From assembly GCA_036417435.1 (NCBI GenBank), contig CM070919.1, positions 32,294,318-32,358,317 of the forward strand: a stretch of DNA of 64,000 nt, read 5' to 3'. Of the stretch, positions 24,501 through 35,879 are shown piece by piece. The notes beneath the pieces are model-generated. The model had not been told where the DNA came from, did not search any database, and saw only the letters and a program-made list of their open reading frames with translations. The first letter of the stretch is position 1. Each line of letters opens with the position of its first letter. A program made the position numbers and the translations under genes. Origin of the DNA: Inia geoffrensis (taxonomy: Eukaryota > Chordata > Mammalia > Artiodactyla > Iniidae).

Positions 24501-25356
24501 AGGTTTTTGGTCCTCCTGTTTTCATTGTCATTTGTTTCTAGGTATTTTTTGATTTCCTCTTCGATTTCTTCAGTGATCTCTTGGTTATTTATTAGCATAT
24601 TGTTTGGCCTCTGTGTGTTTGTATTTTTTACAGTTTTTTTTCCTGTAAGTGATATCTAGTCTCAGAGCATTGTGGTCAGAAAAGATACTTGATACGATTT
24701 CATTTCTTAAATTTACCAAGGCTTGATTTGTGCCACAAGATATGTTCTATCCTGGAGAATGTTCCATGAGCACTTGAGAAGAAAGTTTATTCTGTTGTTT
24801 TGTGATGGACTCTCCTATAAATATCAATTAAGTCCATCTTGTTTAATGTGTCACTTAAAGCTTGTGTTTCCTTATTTATTTTCATTTTGGATGATCTGTC
24901 CATTGGTGAAAGTGCGGTGTTAAAGTCCCCTACAATTATTCTGTTACTGTCGATTTCCCCTGCTATGGCTGTTAGCATTTGCCTTATGTATTGAGGTCCT
25001 CCTATGTTGGGTGCATAAATATTTACAATTGTTTTATCTACTTCTTGGATTGATCCCTTGATCATCATGTGGTGTCATTCTTTGTCTCTTGTAATAGTCT
25101 GTATTTTAAAGTCTATTTTGTTTGATATGAGAATTGCTACTCCAGCTTTCTTCTGATTTCCATTTGCATGGAATATCTTTTTCCATCTGCTCATTTTCAG
25201 TCTGTACGTGTCCCTAGGTCTGAAGTGGGTCTCTTGAAGACAGCATGTATACGGGTCTTTTTTTTGTAACCATTCAGCCAGTCTATGTCTTTTGGTTGGA
25301 GCATTTATTCCATCTACATTTAAGGTAATGATCGATACGTATGTTCGTATTACCAT
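21562..25356 (-). pseudogene. L1 copy A ORF2 (endonuclease / reverse transcriptase), broken
   Basis: The APE-type endonuclease starts at 25356 (MVIRTYVSIITLNVDG) and keeps QETH and GDFNT. A Gly to stop change (GAA TGA) ends the first frame at 25075-25077. Further pieces are 24787-25068, 23688-24500 ([28 protein letters not shown]), 23373-23612, 23059-23376 (LFADDM) and 22329-22778. In RT motif A the catalytic Asp of SIDAEKAFD is Gly (SIGAEKAFD, codon at 23556-23558), so the enzyme would be dead even if the frame were whole. The C-terminus runs to about 21562, with an early stop at about 21618. Confidence 0.93.
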
Positions 25357-25414
25357 TTTCTTAATTGTTTTGGGTTTGTTATGGCAGGTCTTTTCCTTCT
25401 CTTGCGTTTCCTGC

Positions 25415-26300
25415 CTAGAGAATTTCCTTTACCTTTTGTTGTAAAGCTGGTTTGGTGGTGCTGAAGTCTCTTAAATTTGCTTGTCTGTAAAGGTTTTAAT
25501 TTCTCTGTTGAATATGAATGAGATCCTTGCTGGGTAGAGTAGTTTGTAGGTTTTTCCTTTTCATTACTTTAAATATGTTCTGCCGCTCCCTTCTGGCTTG
25601 CAGAGTTTCTCCTGTAAGATCAGCTGTTAACCTTATGGGGATTCCCTTGTATGTTATCTGTTGCTTTTCCCTTGCTTCCTTTAATATTTTTTCTTTGTAT
25701 TTAAGTTTTGATAGTTTGATTAATTTGTGTCTTGGCATGTTTCTCCTTAGATCCTGTATGGGGCTGTCTGCACTTCCTGGACTTGATTGACTATTTCCTT
25801 TCCCATGTTAGGAAAGCTTTCAACTATAATCTCTTCAAATATTTTCTCAGTCCCTTTCTTTCTCTCTTCTTCTTCTGGGACCCTTGTAATTTGAATGTTG
25901 GTGCATTTAATGTTGTCCCAGATGTCTCTGAGAGTGTCCTTCATTTCTTTTCAATCTTTTTAAATTTATTCTGCTCTGTGGTAGTTATTTCCACTATTTT
26001 ATCTTCCAGGTCACTTATCCGTTCTTCTCCCTCACTTATTCTGCTATTGATTCCTTCTAGCGTATTTTTAATTTCATTTAATGTGTTGTTTATCATTGTT
26101 TGTTTGATCTTTAGTTCTTCTAGGTCCTTGTTAAACATTTCTTCTATTTTCTCCATTTTATTTCCAAGATTTTGGATCATCTTTACTATCATTACTCTGA
26201 ATTCTTTCTCAGGTAGACTGCCTATTTCCTCTTCATTTGTTTGTTCTCGTGGGTTTTTATCTTGCTCCTTCATCTGCTGCGTGTTTCTCTGTCTTATCAT
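25415..26300 (-). pseudogene. L1 copy A ORF1 (RNA-binding protein), broken
   Basis: The start codon at 26300-26298 is intact (MIRQRNTQQMKEQDKNP). The first 119 codons cover the N-terminal part and a coiled coil rich in E, K and I (about residues 40-115), ending in a stop at 25941. The RRM-like and C-terminal domains continue in other frames at 25747-25944 (PEEEERKKGTEKIFEE) and 25496-25738 (KGIPIRLTADLTGETLQARR), and the natural stop is at 25415-25417. There are at least two frame changes and extra stops. ORF1p of L1 is a trimeric RNA chaperone that binds L1 RNA. Confidence 0.9.
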
Positions 26301-28234
26301 TTTGCTTAACTTACTGCGTTTGGGGTCTCCTATTCGCAGGCTGCAGGTTCATAGTTCCCGTTTTTCGTGTCTGTCCCCAGTGATAAGGTTGGCTCAGTGG
26401 CTTGTGTAGGCTTCCTGGTGGAGGGGACTGGTGCCTGTGTTCTGGTGGAAGAGGCTGGATCTTGTCTTTCTTGTGGGCAGGACCGTGTCCGGTGGTGTGT
26501 TTTTGGGTGTCTGTGAACTTAGTATGATTTTAGGCAGCCTCTGTGCTAATGGGTTGTGTTGCGTTCCTGTCTTGCTAGTTGTTTGGCATGGGCGTTCAGT
26601 ACTGGAGCTTGCTGGTCATTGAGTGGAGCTGGGTCTTAGTGTTGAGACAGAGATCTCTGGGGGAGCAATTGCCTATTGATATTACATGGGGCCGGGAGGT
26701 CTCTGTTTGCCCCATGTCCTGAACTTGGCTCTCCCACCTCAGAAGCTCAGGCCTCACACCTGGCAGGAGCACCAAGACCATGTAAGCCATATGGCTCAGA
26801 AGAAAAGGGAGGAAGAGAAAGAAGGGAATAAACAAAATAATAATAAAACAAAATAGAATAAAGTTATTAAAATAAAAAACAAAAAAATGCTATCAAAATA
26901 AAAATATTTTTTAAATTTTAAAAAAGAGCAAGCAAACCAATAAACAAATCCACCAACAATAACAAGCACTAAAAACTATAGTAAAATAAACATAAAAATC
27001 AGAAACTAGTCGGTCACATACAGCAAACCTCAAGTCTACAGTTGCTTCCAAAGTCCACCACCTCAATTTTGGGGTGGTTCGTTGTCTATTCAGGTATTCC
27101 ACAGATGCAGGGTACATCAAGTTGATTGTGGAGATTTAATCCGCTGCTCCTGAGGCTGCTGGGAGAGATTTCCCTTCTCGCCTTTGTTCACACAGCTCCC
27201 GGGGTTCAGCTTTGGATCCGGCCCCGCCTCTGCGTGTAGGTCACCTGAGGGCATCTGTTCTTTGCTCAGACAGGACGGGGTTAAAGGTGTGGCTGATTAG
27301 GGGGCTCTGGCGCACTCACGCTAGGAGGAGGGAGCGATACAGAATGTGCGGTGAGCCTGTGGCATGTTGTTGCACCAGCCTGAGGTGTGCCGTGTGTTCT
27401 CCCGGGGAGTTGTCCCTGGATCACGGGACCCTGGCAGAGGCGGGCTGCACAGGCTCCTGGGAGGGGAGGTGTGGATACTGACCTCTGCTCGCACACAGGC
27501 TTCTTGGTGGCTGCAGCAGCAGTGTTAGTGTTTCGTGCCCGTCCCTGGGGTCTGCGCTGATAGCTGCAGCTTGCACCCGTCTCTGGAGCTAGTTTAGGTG
27601 GTCCTCTGAATCTGCTCTCCTCGTGCACCCTGAAACAGTGGTCTCTTGCCTCTTAGGCAGGTCCAGACTTTTCCCCGGACTCCCTGCCGGCCAGCCGTGG
27701 CGCACTAACCCCCTGCAGGCTGTGTTCACGCCGCCAACCCCAGTCCTCTCCCTGGGCTCCGACCGAAGCCCGAGCCTCAGCTCCCAGCCCCGCCTGCCCC
27801 GGCGGGTGAGCCGACAAGCCTGTCGGGCTGGTGAGCGCCGGTCGGCACCGATCCTCTGTGCGGGAATCTCTCCGCTTTGCCCTCCGCACCCCTGTGGCTG
27901 CGCTCTCCTCCGCGGCTCCGAAGCTCCCCCCCTCCGCCACCCGCAGTCTCCGCCCGCGAAGGGGCTTCTAGTGTGTGGACACCTTTCCTCTTTCACGGCT
28001 CCCTCCCCCTGGTGCAGGTACCGTCCTTATTTTTTTGTCTCTGTTTATTCTTTTTTCTTTTGCCCTACCCAGGTACGTGGGGGGTTTCTTGCCTTTGGGG
28101 AGGTCTGAGGTCTTCTGCCAGCGTTCAGTAGGTGTTCTGTAGGAGTTGTTCCACGTGTAGATGTATTTCTGGTGTATTTGTGGGAGGGAAGGTGATCTCC
28201 GTGTCTTACTCCTCCGCCATCTTGAAGGTCCTCC
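26301..28234 (-). promoter_or_regulatory. 5' UTR / internal promoter region of L1 copy A
   Basis: The distal 1.1 kb (about 27130-28234) is GC- and CpG-rich, the only such tract here apart from the same region of copy B. The proximal part to ORF1 is AT-rich with A/T runs (26800-26940). L1 5' UTRs hold the Pol II promoter in this position. The open frames of 95-161 codons in it come from its GC-richness. Confidence 0.75.
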
Positions 28235-28289
28235 TGAAGTATAATTCTTAACCAAATAGATCTGAGTCTTTTACTCAGGAACTTTAAAT

Positions 28290-28790
28290 GTGTCCCAATT
28301 TTCTACTGTATCAATTCTAAGTTCCTCTGTGTGGTTTACAAGAGTCTCTGCTCTGTCTGTTGAATTTTATCTCCTACTGTTTCTCAAAATGTGCTCACTA
28401 GTCTAATTAGGCCCGTTTCCTTAAGGCTCTCTGAGGCTGTCACACTCGTTCTCACCTTTACCTTCCCTGGAGCCTATCATCTTGCCTCCATTGCTCTTTC
28501 TTTTTTCTTCCTCCTTTGTAAATCCCACTATTCTGTCCTCTGGGGACAAACTTACACCCTACCTTCGTTAGGAAGCCTACACTAATTATTCCCAGATCTC
28601 CCCCTTTCATATTAAAGTTTTCAGTTTCTGTGGTGCAAAAAATAGCCCTTAAACTATTCATACATTTTTCATCAGCTGCTTAACTATATCATAAACTTCG
28701 GACTTTTTGTGGGTAGAGATTATGTCTTCAACTTCTTATGTTTTCCAATAAGGTCTAAAATAAGGTTGAAAACTTGCTCAATGAACATTT
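28290..28790 (+). mobile_element. Worn L2 LINE relic
   Basis: CTCTGAGGCTGTCACACTCGTTCTCACCTTTACCTTCCCTGG, AGGAAGCCTACACTAATTAT, and GGGTAGAGATTATGTCTTCAAC with TTGCTCAATGAAC follow the order of the mammalian L2 3' region in sense orientation. Heavy divergence makes the limits approximate. Confidence 0.5.
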
Positions 28791-29551
28791 TATAGTAGAC
28801 ATCTGACCTCTGTTAACTCTTTCATGTATTACAGCTGTGTAGTGTCCTTTAGTTAAGATACAGGGCAAAGACAAGTAGTAACATCCACCCTCCCTCTGCC
28901 CCTCTCCGTTCCCTAGCCTTCCATGCTGTTCCAGCTAACAAACTAGGAGCAGAGATGGCAGGTCATGAGGAGCCAAGGTAGATAAGAGCTGGTGCGTCTC
29001 TCCTGAGCACTCTGTCTTCTGATGTTGGAGGCGTGTGTTCCAGACAGCAGTTTTGGATTTCAGGTTGTTGAAGTTCAGGTGGACAAGAAATACACTTATA
29101 TTGGTTTAAGCCATAGAGACTTTGAAGTGTACCTCTTGCAGAAGCTAACTTAGTTATCCTCAAGAATAAAAGGTTACAAATGATTGTATATATGCTTTAC
29201 ACATTATATGTGTATTATATGTATATATGTTTTGTAGGACCTTTAAGTATTAATCCAGAGATCTACATTAATCTAGAACTACATGGAGCCCTACTCAGAA
29301 ACTTCTTCTGAGTGAACTAGAATTGTTCTGTCTGTAGGAAACAGATGCACAGTTCATGCTTTTCTTAGTGAAAGCGAATGTTGGCACCAACTTAATTTTG
29401 ACATCAAACATTGTTGATACCATCTCTGGGTCTTATGAAAATTTGTAATCTTAGTTGGAAATACTATTGGCTAGTGGTTGGTTAAGGGGATTAACCCTGA
29501 GGTTTGGGATTTTATTCAAAGTTCTTTTGGTCTTAAAAAGAATATGCTCAA

Positions 29552-29766
29552 GGGCTTCCCTGGTGGCGCAATGGTTGGGAGTCCGCTTGCTGATGCAGGA
29601 GACATGGGTTCGTGCCCCGGTCTGGGAAGATCCCACGTGCCGCGGAGCAGCTGGGCCCCTGAGCCATGGCCGCTGAGCCTGCGCGTCCGGAGCCTGTGCT
29701 CCGCAACGGGAGAGGCCACAGCAGTGAGAGGCCCGCGCACTGCAAAAAAGAAAAAAAAAGAAAAAA
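29552..29766 (+). mobile_element. CHR-type SINE, sense
   Basis: GGGCTTCCCTGGTGGCGCAA head, B box GGTTCGTGCCC, and an A-tail interrupted by G. A perfect 17-bp TSD AAAAAGAATATGCTCAA lies at 29535-29551 and 29767-29783. It is a young insertion. Confidence 0.96.
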
Positions 29767-30539
29767 AAAAAGAATATGCTCAAATAAAAGAACTTGTCCC
29801 ATTTTAGGTTATGTTGGAGCATGACAAAAATGTACAGAAATATTCTGAATTTTAAGGGAAGTTTCACATTGTATAGTCTCAATATGTAACATAATTAAAA
29901 ACACTGTGGATGAGAAGGTCAGGAGAGAAGGTGAATTTGATACTCCATAACTGCATCTTCATTCCTTCATCATATGCCTTTATTTGGAGAGCTGTGGATA
30001 GTCACGGATGAGGAGTGTTCAAAAACCTCAACTGCTGAGGAAAGCTATACTTTTAATAATATTCTCATTTGAGAAAAATGAAGTTTAAAATCTCAGGTTT
30101 ATAAAATTTTAACTTTGTTAACCATGAGTATATGTTGTCATAGTGGCTTAATAATAATTAGTAGTATACATAATGTGACAGAGGACCGTCAAATTTAGTT
30201 TGCATATTCACAATAAAAGTTAGACCAAGATAAAAATATCCAAATAATTAAAAGATGAGAAATATGATGAGATGCTGAGAAGATAAAATTTCTCATATAC
30301 TGTTGGTTGTAATGCATTCTTTCTGGTTAACAGTTTGGAAATTCACATCAAGATCCCTAAAAATGTTTATATACTCTTCTCCAGTCATCTCACTTCTAAA
30401 AATCTATCCTAAAGAAATAATCAGGGATAATATCACATGTAGGTGTATATTGATATTTTTTTCTAGTTTTTTAAAATTTAATGTTTTTAAAAATTTAATT
30501 AATAAAATTAATTTTATTATTATTTTTTAAAATAAATGC

Positions 30540-30893
30540 TGTCTTAGTCAGTTTGGGCTGCTATAATAAAATACCAGAGACTGGGTGGCTTAAACAACAG
30601 ACATTTGTTTTTCACAGCTCTGGAGTCTGGGAAGTCTAAGATCAAGGTGCTGTGGCCAATTTGGCTCCTGGTGAGGGCCCTTTCCTTGGTTTGCAGAAGG
30701 CTGTCTTCTTGCTGTGTCCTCACATGGCTGATTTCTCTTCTTATATGGAGACTAGTCCTTTCATGGGGGTCCCATCCTCATGATTTCATCTAAGCCTAAT
30801 TACCTCCCAAAGGCCCCACCTCCAAATACTATGACATTGGGGGTTAGGACTTCAACATATACATTTTGGGTGGACACAATTTAGTCCATAGCA
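30540..30893 (-). mobile_element. MLT1-type solitary LTR (ERVL-MaLR), antisense
   Basis: Plus strand reads TGTCTTAGTCAGTTTGGGCT through AAGGCCCCACCTCCAAATAC to CCATAGCA, the reverse of the MLT1 LTR layout. It begins TG and ends CA, about 354 bp. The flanking 5-mers AATGC and AATAC match at 4 of 5 bases. It is an old solo LTR with no internal sequence. Confidence 0.8.
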
Positions 30894-30922
30894 AATACCT
30901 AAGTGCAAAAAACTAGGGGCTT

Positions 30923-31176
30923 ATATACACTATCAAAAGTAAAATAGATAGCTAGTGGGAAGCAGCCACATAGCACAGGGAGATCAGCTCGGTGCTTTGT
31001 GACCACCTAGAGGGGTGGGATAGGGAGGGTGGGAGAGATGGAGATGCAAGAGGGAAGAGATACGGGCATGTATGTATATGTATAACTGATTCACTTTGTT
31101 ATAAAGCAGAAACTAACACACCATTGTAAAGCAATTATACTCCAATAAAGATGTTTAAAAAACAACAGCAAACAAA
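30923..31176 (+). mobile_element. 5'-truncated L1 end, sense
   Basis: Contains ATAGCTAGTGGGAAGCAGCC, GTGACCACCTAGAGGGGTGG and AATTATACTCCAATAAAG followed by an A-rich tail, the same 3' UTR as the large L1s. An approximate TSD AAAAAACTAGGG is seen near 30908 and 31178. Confidence 0.88.
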
Positions 31177-31714
31177 CAAAAAAACTAGGGTCTTGAGTAA
31201 GTATATTTTGGTACATTTTGATGATGCTGTATTTATGGTCACTAAAAATATTATTTTAAAAAAGAATTTAAAGCATTTAGCGACGTGGGAAAATATTCAC
31301 AATGTTAAGAGAAAAACAGGTATAAAACTACATATACTCAGCGACTCCAATTTAATAAAAAAAATGTAGCTCTACTGAAAAAAACAATGAAAAGAAATAC
31401 ACAGAAAGAGTAATATCAGTTATTTTTGTATGGTGGAATTGTTAGAGATTTTAAAAAAAAGTTTACACATTTCAAAAGAGTTTATACAGGTAGAAGTGAA
31501 GAATATAGAAGAACATATATGAACTATTAAGCCATTAAAATAAACATCAGTTGTTTTGGTCAATGGTAATCGCCAAATTCTGCTCCAGCTGTATTGAACT
31601 CACATCATATTGTTGTCTTTCTGTAAATGCATTTGCTGTTACTTTATAACAAACAAACAAACAACAGCAACAGAAAACCACTTTCATCTTTTTGGGCTAG
31701 TGTACTTCATCCTA

Positions 31715-31965
31715 GCCAACAGAAGAGCCCTTCCTGACTCCGTTCAGTTTGGGTTATACATTCTTTCTCTTTACTTCTATTGCATCTGTTGTATTCCTGT
31801 GTAATGGTATTCAAATGTTACTGATTTTCTTGGCTCTGTTTCCTGCTGGATTGTAACTCTAGCTCTTTGAGGTCTTGAATGTACTTAATCCCCATGTACT
31901 TAGCATTCTAGCACAATGACTGGCACATAAACACCAGTCCATAAATGTTTGTTGACTGAAAAGTA
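31715..31965 (+). mobile_element. L2 LINE 3' end relic
   Basis: AGAGCCCTTCCTGACTCC, GGATTGTAACTCTAGCTCTTTGAG, TAGCACAATGACTGGCACAT and AATGTTTGTTGACTGAA follow the L2 3' end exactly in order. Confidence 0.75.
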
Positions 31966-33505
31966 CTTACAGTGACTCATGGCAATTGTGTACACAAACT
32001 GAAGTGCTCTCTTGAGGCAGGTTAAACTCCTGATGTGATTTTATTCTAAATTTCTGAAATTTTGTGTCTAAGTAGCCTGGAAGCCCTATATTAAAAACAG
32101 TACACATCAACTCCTGTTAGTCAAAGATGAGTTACATAATTATAAATGTAAGGTTAAAGGACTTTTTTTTTAGACATTTGAATATATTTTCCAGTGATAA
32201 ATTTGAGCCTGTAGCCAACCTGAATAAACAGATGTAAGCTTTGCAAAGTAGAGATGTTAATGGTAGTCTTTTGTTATAAATGATAAAGTGCACTGGTAAA
32301 AATCTTCTCAACCCAAATCACAGTAATGTTTCATAAATTCGTTTGATGAGACTATTTGTTAATTATGAATTAATGAAAAACAATTGTCATGGTAATAGCT
32401 TAATGTTAACAAAAACACAATTCCAGTCACATTTACTAAAGCAGGTGAGTCTGCTCTATTGCAAAGCACTTATCTAGTTTAAAAATAACAAGTAAAATAC
32501 AAGAAGAATTAAACTGAACATTTAGGAGTATTTTCACAATATAAAAATAAGTTTTGAAAATCCCCCAACTTAGAAAGCCATTTCTATTAGCATAATCAAA
32601 TATTCAGATCACTGACTTTTCTATAGAATGCAGATTTTATTCTGAATGATGCATGGCAATGTGACTGGACTTTAGTCTGATTTTGAGAGACTGAGTTTAT
32701 AAGATGGCTGAGATGTATCTGAAAAAGAAGGCAAACAGATAAGATTATTTCTCTGGACAAAATATGTTATGTTTGATTCCTTACCCACGCTCTTTGGTTT
32801 GTCATAACTTGCTATGATGCTAACTGGGTGACAGAATGAATGAATGTGCTTTCATGGAAGAATGGCAGATGCTAAAAATAATAAAAAAGGCAATACCTGA
32901 GCTCAAGTAATTTCATTATTGTGCACTCAGACAGTTTTGAAATCTGTGGAATTCCTGCTGGGAAACAATTTTTCCTTGCTGAATGGATCATTAAAAAGTC
33001 CATTTACTATGACAAAATGCATGTTTTGATTGTGTGCATGTGTATATACATATATATAAATATATATATGAATTAGTAGATTTCTCTCTTCAACTATGGA
33101 TACATGAATTTCATCGATACAATTTTAAAAGAGTGAAATACATTTCTTAATACTAGTTTCTTTTTAAGGTCACTATGTTCAATCATTTGGCAAATATCAC
33201 TGCTGACAGATTTCTGTGTTAGGAAAATAATATATAGCTTTCTGTCAAACTGTAAGGTATATCTTATGTACTTGAATGTTTAATTATCTGATAGCTATAT
33301 TTTTAACAACATATATTCAACATCTTAAAGTAGCAGTCATCTCTGTATTTTAGAATCAAAACCTCAAAACAAATCAGGGTTATATGTGTAAAATATTTCA
33401 TGTGCATATTTTAACTACTGCATAAAATATAAATATATATTACATATTTTACATAATCCCCACTCCTTGACAAATGTTAAAGTAATTTATCAATTACTGA
33501 GGGTC
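31966..33505. other. Single-copy AT-rich DNA
   Basis: TATATA-type low complexity at about 33040-33072. Nothing else is recognised. Confidence 0.45.
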
Positions 33506-33519
33506 AAAAAGTTAGGATG

Positions 33520-33709
33520 GGGCTTCCCTGGTGGCGCAGTGGTTGAGAATCCACTTGCCGATGCAGGGGACACGGGTTCGTGCCTTGGTCCGGGAAGATC
33601 CCACATGCCGCGGAGCGGCTGGGCCCGTGAGCCATGGCCACTGGGCCTGCGCGTCCGGAGCCTGTGCTCCGCAACGGGAGAGGCCACAACAGTGAGGGGC
33701 CCGCGTACC

Positions 33710-33735
<26 letters not shown>
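33520..33735 (+). mobile_element. CHR-type SINE, sense
   Basis: Complete body with a pure A-tail. The TSD AAAAAGTTAGGATG is perfect (33506-33519 and 33736-33749). The tail has not yet accumulated changes, which suggests a recent insertion. Confidence 0.96.
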
Positions 33736-33743
<8 letters not shown>

Positions 33744-34282
33744 AGGATGTAGGTTAAAAATAAAATTCTAGATGAAAAAATTTGCCTGGAATACCATTAA
33801 CATTTTTAATTGGAAGGAAATTTAAATATCAGCAAGGTATATTTTTAGATGCTATACGCATAATGGAAGATGTTTAGGTATTTTTAAACAAGTGTCCCGA
33901 AACCCCAACAAATACACATATAATATTATATACATGACACTCAATTTCTGAATAAATAATTTAAATTGTCCTAAATAGCTATAATTTCCCCTGTGTGATA
34001 GGAAATGGGAAAATATTTCGTAATATCCAAATAATTGACTCAATTCCCTGTGTCTGGTCTATAATTGTCCGTACTAAAATATCGAAAAGGTAGATGATTT
34101 AAATTTTGGATTACTTCACGTTCCTGTAGCCTCAAAATGAGAAGAAAAGACATAAAACCTAAATCCTAGGTGTCACTTATGTACGTGAGGTTTTAGTTAC
34201 ACAGTAACAATAACGATTGTGGAGTGCAACCTTTAAAAATAACTTTCAGAGTGTTGATTTTCACAATTAAAAATAAGTACAT

Positions 34283-34383
34283 GGGGCTTACCTGGTGGCG
34301 CAGTGGTTGGGAGTCCGCCTGCCGATGCAGGGGACACGGGTTCGTGCCCCGGTCCGGGAGGATCCCACGTGCCGCGAAAAAAA
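34283..34383 (+). mobile_element. 3'-truncated SINE (tRNA-like half only)
   Basis: Only the first ~92 bp of the CHR SINE is present, through CCCACGTGCCGCG, and an A run follows at once. TSD AAGTACA at 34275-34281 and 34384-34390. The tRNA-unrelated half is absent, so the RNA was either truncated and A-tailed or primed internally. Confidence 0.9.
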
Positions 34384-35104
34384 AAGTACAATCTAACTAG
34401 TAATTAAAATGGAAGTGTTAACAAATGCTCCTCATTGATACCTCATTTGCAAGTACAGTTGATGATCTCTGTTTTGAGGCAATCTGTCTCTGTGTTTAAT
34501 CCTTATTTGAAAATTTCCCTGAGGATATTCCTTTTCTTAAAAAACCAAGTGAATTATTTGTAAAAATATTAAAGTACAACTTTCTATACTGTTCTTTTAA
34601 AGGAATGAAAAATGATTTGCATGATGTCAGGGTATCAGTATCAGCAGAATTAATTTATTAGGGCAACAGCATCCCTATCAATACAAATACATAGTTCTAC
34701 TTTGTATCTGACATCTCTGTTCCTGTTATTAGAAAATTTTGAGATGTAGCAACGTTAACATTACCATGTTTTGACAGTAAAAATGTTAACTTTTTCTTGA
34801 ATAATTAGAACAAATGACTCCTTTTAGCCAAGTATACATTATGCCTACTACGCATTGTCTTTTTAGTACACCCATATATAGACATTTATTTTGATATCCT
34901 CGTTTTGTTGTATTCTATAAACTCAATAGTTCTCTTCTTTCAAAGTAAGATTTTTTTATTCAAATAATTTCTTTCATAAAGAAAATTTATCAGTATTTAA
35001 TGAAGATTGTAATCTATGATTTTTCTGATGTTTCCAATGATTTTTCTTCTGACTTAAATCATATTTCATAAAATAAAGCAAATTAAATTAACTCTTACAT
35101 GCAT

Positions 35105-35862
35105 ACCAGGTCCGTGTAGAAACTCCTGGGGGATTTGTTAGCCATCCCAGTTCAGTGTAGACACATCAGGGGAATTATGCACACATACAAGGTTAGGGTT
35201 GGAAAAAACTTGGAAAATGAGGGAACCATCGCAGTTTAATATAGACAACCATGGGGAAATAGGGAGATATTCAAGATTAGGATAAAAACATTGATTAATT
35301 CAAGAGGCATCCCAAATTAGAAAAGACACTCCTGGAGAATTGAGCGGACATCCAAAGACACTGATTGAACTGGGGAATTATAGATTCAACCGAGGTCAGT
35401 GTAGACACACCCAGGGATTTAGAAAGACTTTTTTGGTTAGTGTTTACAGCCTGCAAAATTAGGGCAACATCCAACGATAGTTTAGAAACTCCTGGGGATT
35501 AGAGAGACACCCTAGGTGATAGTAGGGAAATCTGGGAAGTTAGGGAGAAATCACTAGTCAGCGTACAAACACCTGGGGGATTAGGAAAATGTCCGTGGTC
35601 AGACACACCTGGGAAATTGGGAAGGTGTCCGTGGTCAAACACACCTGGGATATTGGGAAGGTGTCCGTGGTCAAACACACCTGGGGAATTAGGGTGACAA
35701 CCTCAGTCTAGACATACGTGGGGTGTAAGTGAAACAAACAGCATGGAGTAGAAACTTTAGGGAACTAGGGAGATATCCAGAATTATAGTAGACACATTGG
35801 AGAATTAGGGAGTCATCCCAGGCCAGGGTAGACACCTGGCGTGGTAGAGACATGTCGGAAAA
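35105..35862. repeat. Degenerate minisatellite, about 19 units of 36-44 bp
   Basis: Units can be aligned around the consensus GTAGACACACCTGGGGAATT followed by AGGGAGACATCCCAGGTCA. They begin near 35105 and run to about 35850, followed by an A run (35860-35873). Most units differ from one another at many positions. Two consecutive 36-bp units at 35602-35637 and 35638-35673 are nearly identical, a sign of recent local duplication. No coding potential persists across units. Confidence 0.85.
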
Positions 35863-35879
35863 AAAAAAAAAAATGAGCA

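Larger units (their letters stand above)
21160..28234 (-). mobile_element. Near full-length LINE-1 copy A, antisense
   Basis: The element runs from a 5' end at 28234 (minus strand reads ...CAAGATGGCGGAGGAGTAAG) through a GC-rich 5' UTR, ORF1, ORF2 and a 3' UTR ending in an A-rich tail at 21160. Perfect 15-bp TSDs TGAAGTATAATTCTT flank it (21145-21159 and 28235-28249). The total is about 7.1 kb, a full-length insertion. Both ORFs are broken, so it cannot retrotranspose. It is the same family as copy B at 51.5-58.8 kb. Confidence 0.95.
30230..31560 (+). mobile_element. Ancient L1 (L1M/HAL1-like) relic with two later insertions
   Basis: Left part (about 30280-30440: ATACTGTTGGTTGTAATGCA, CTAAAAATCTATCCTAAAGAAATAATC) and right part (about 31195-31560: GACGTGGGAAAATATTCACAATG, ATACACAGAAAGAG) follow the order of an old L1 C-terminus and 3' UTR. 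They are separated by an MLT1-type LTR and a young L1 end. Confidence 0.65.

Noticed and set aside
25732..26409. A 225-codon plus-strand frame rich in Leu, Ser and Phe (and a similar 199-codon one at 56282-56881)
   Set aside because: These are the reverse complement of L1 ORF1. The membrane-like composition is a shadow of the Glu/Lys-rich coiled coil on the other strand.
33520..33600. tRNA-like A and B boxes at the head of each SINE, suggesting tRNA genes
   Set aside because: The heads do not fold as complete tRNAs and are followed by the SINE body and A-tail. They are Pol III promoters of retroposons.
35105..35862. A CRISPR-like pattern of short repeats
   Set aside because: Units are contiguous and degenerate with no unique spacers, and the genome is mammalian. 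It is a minisatellite.
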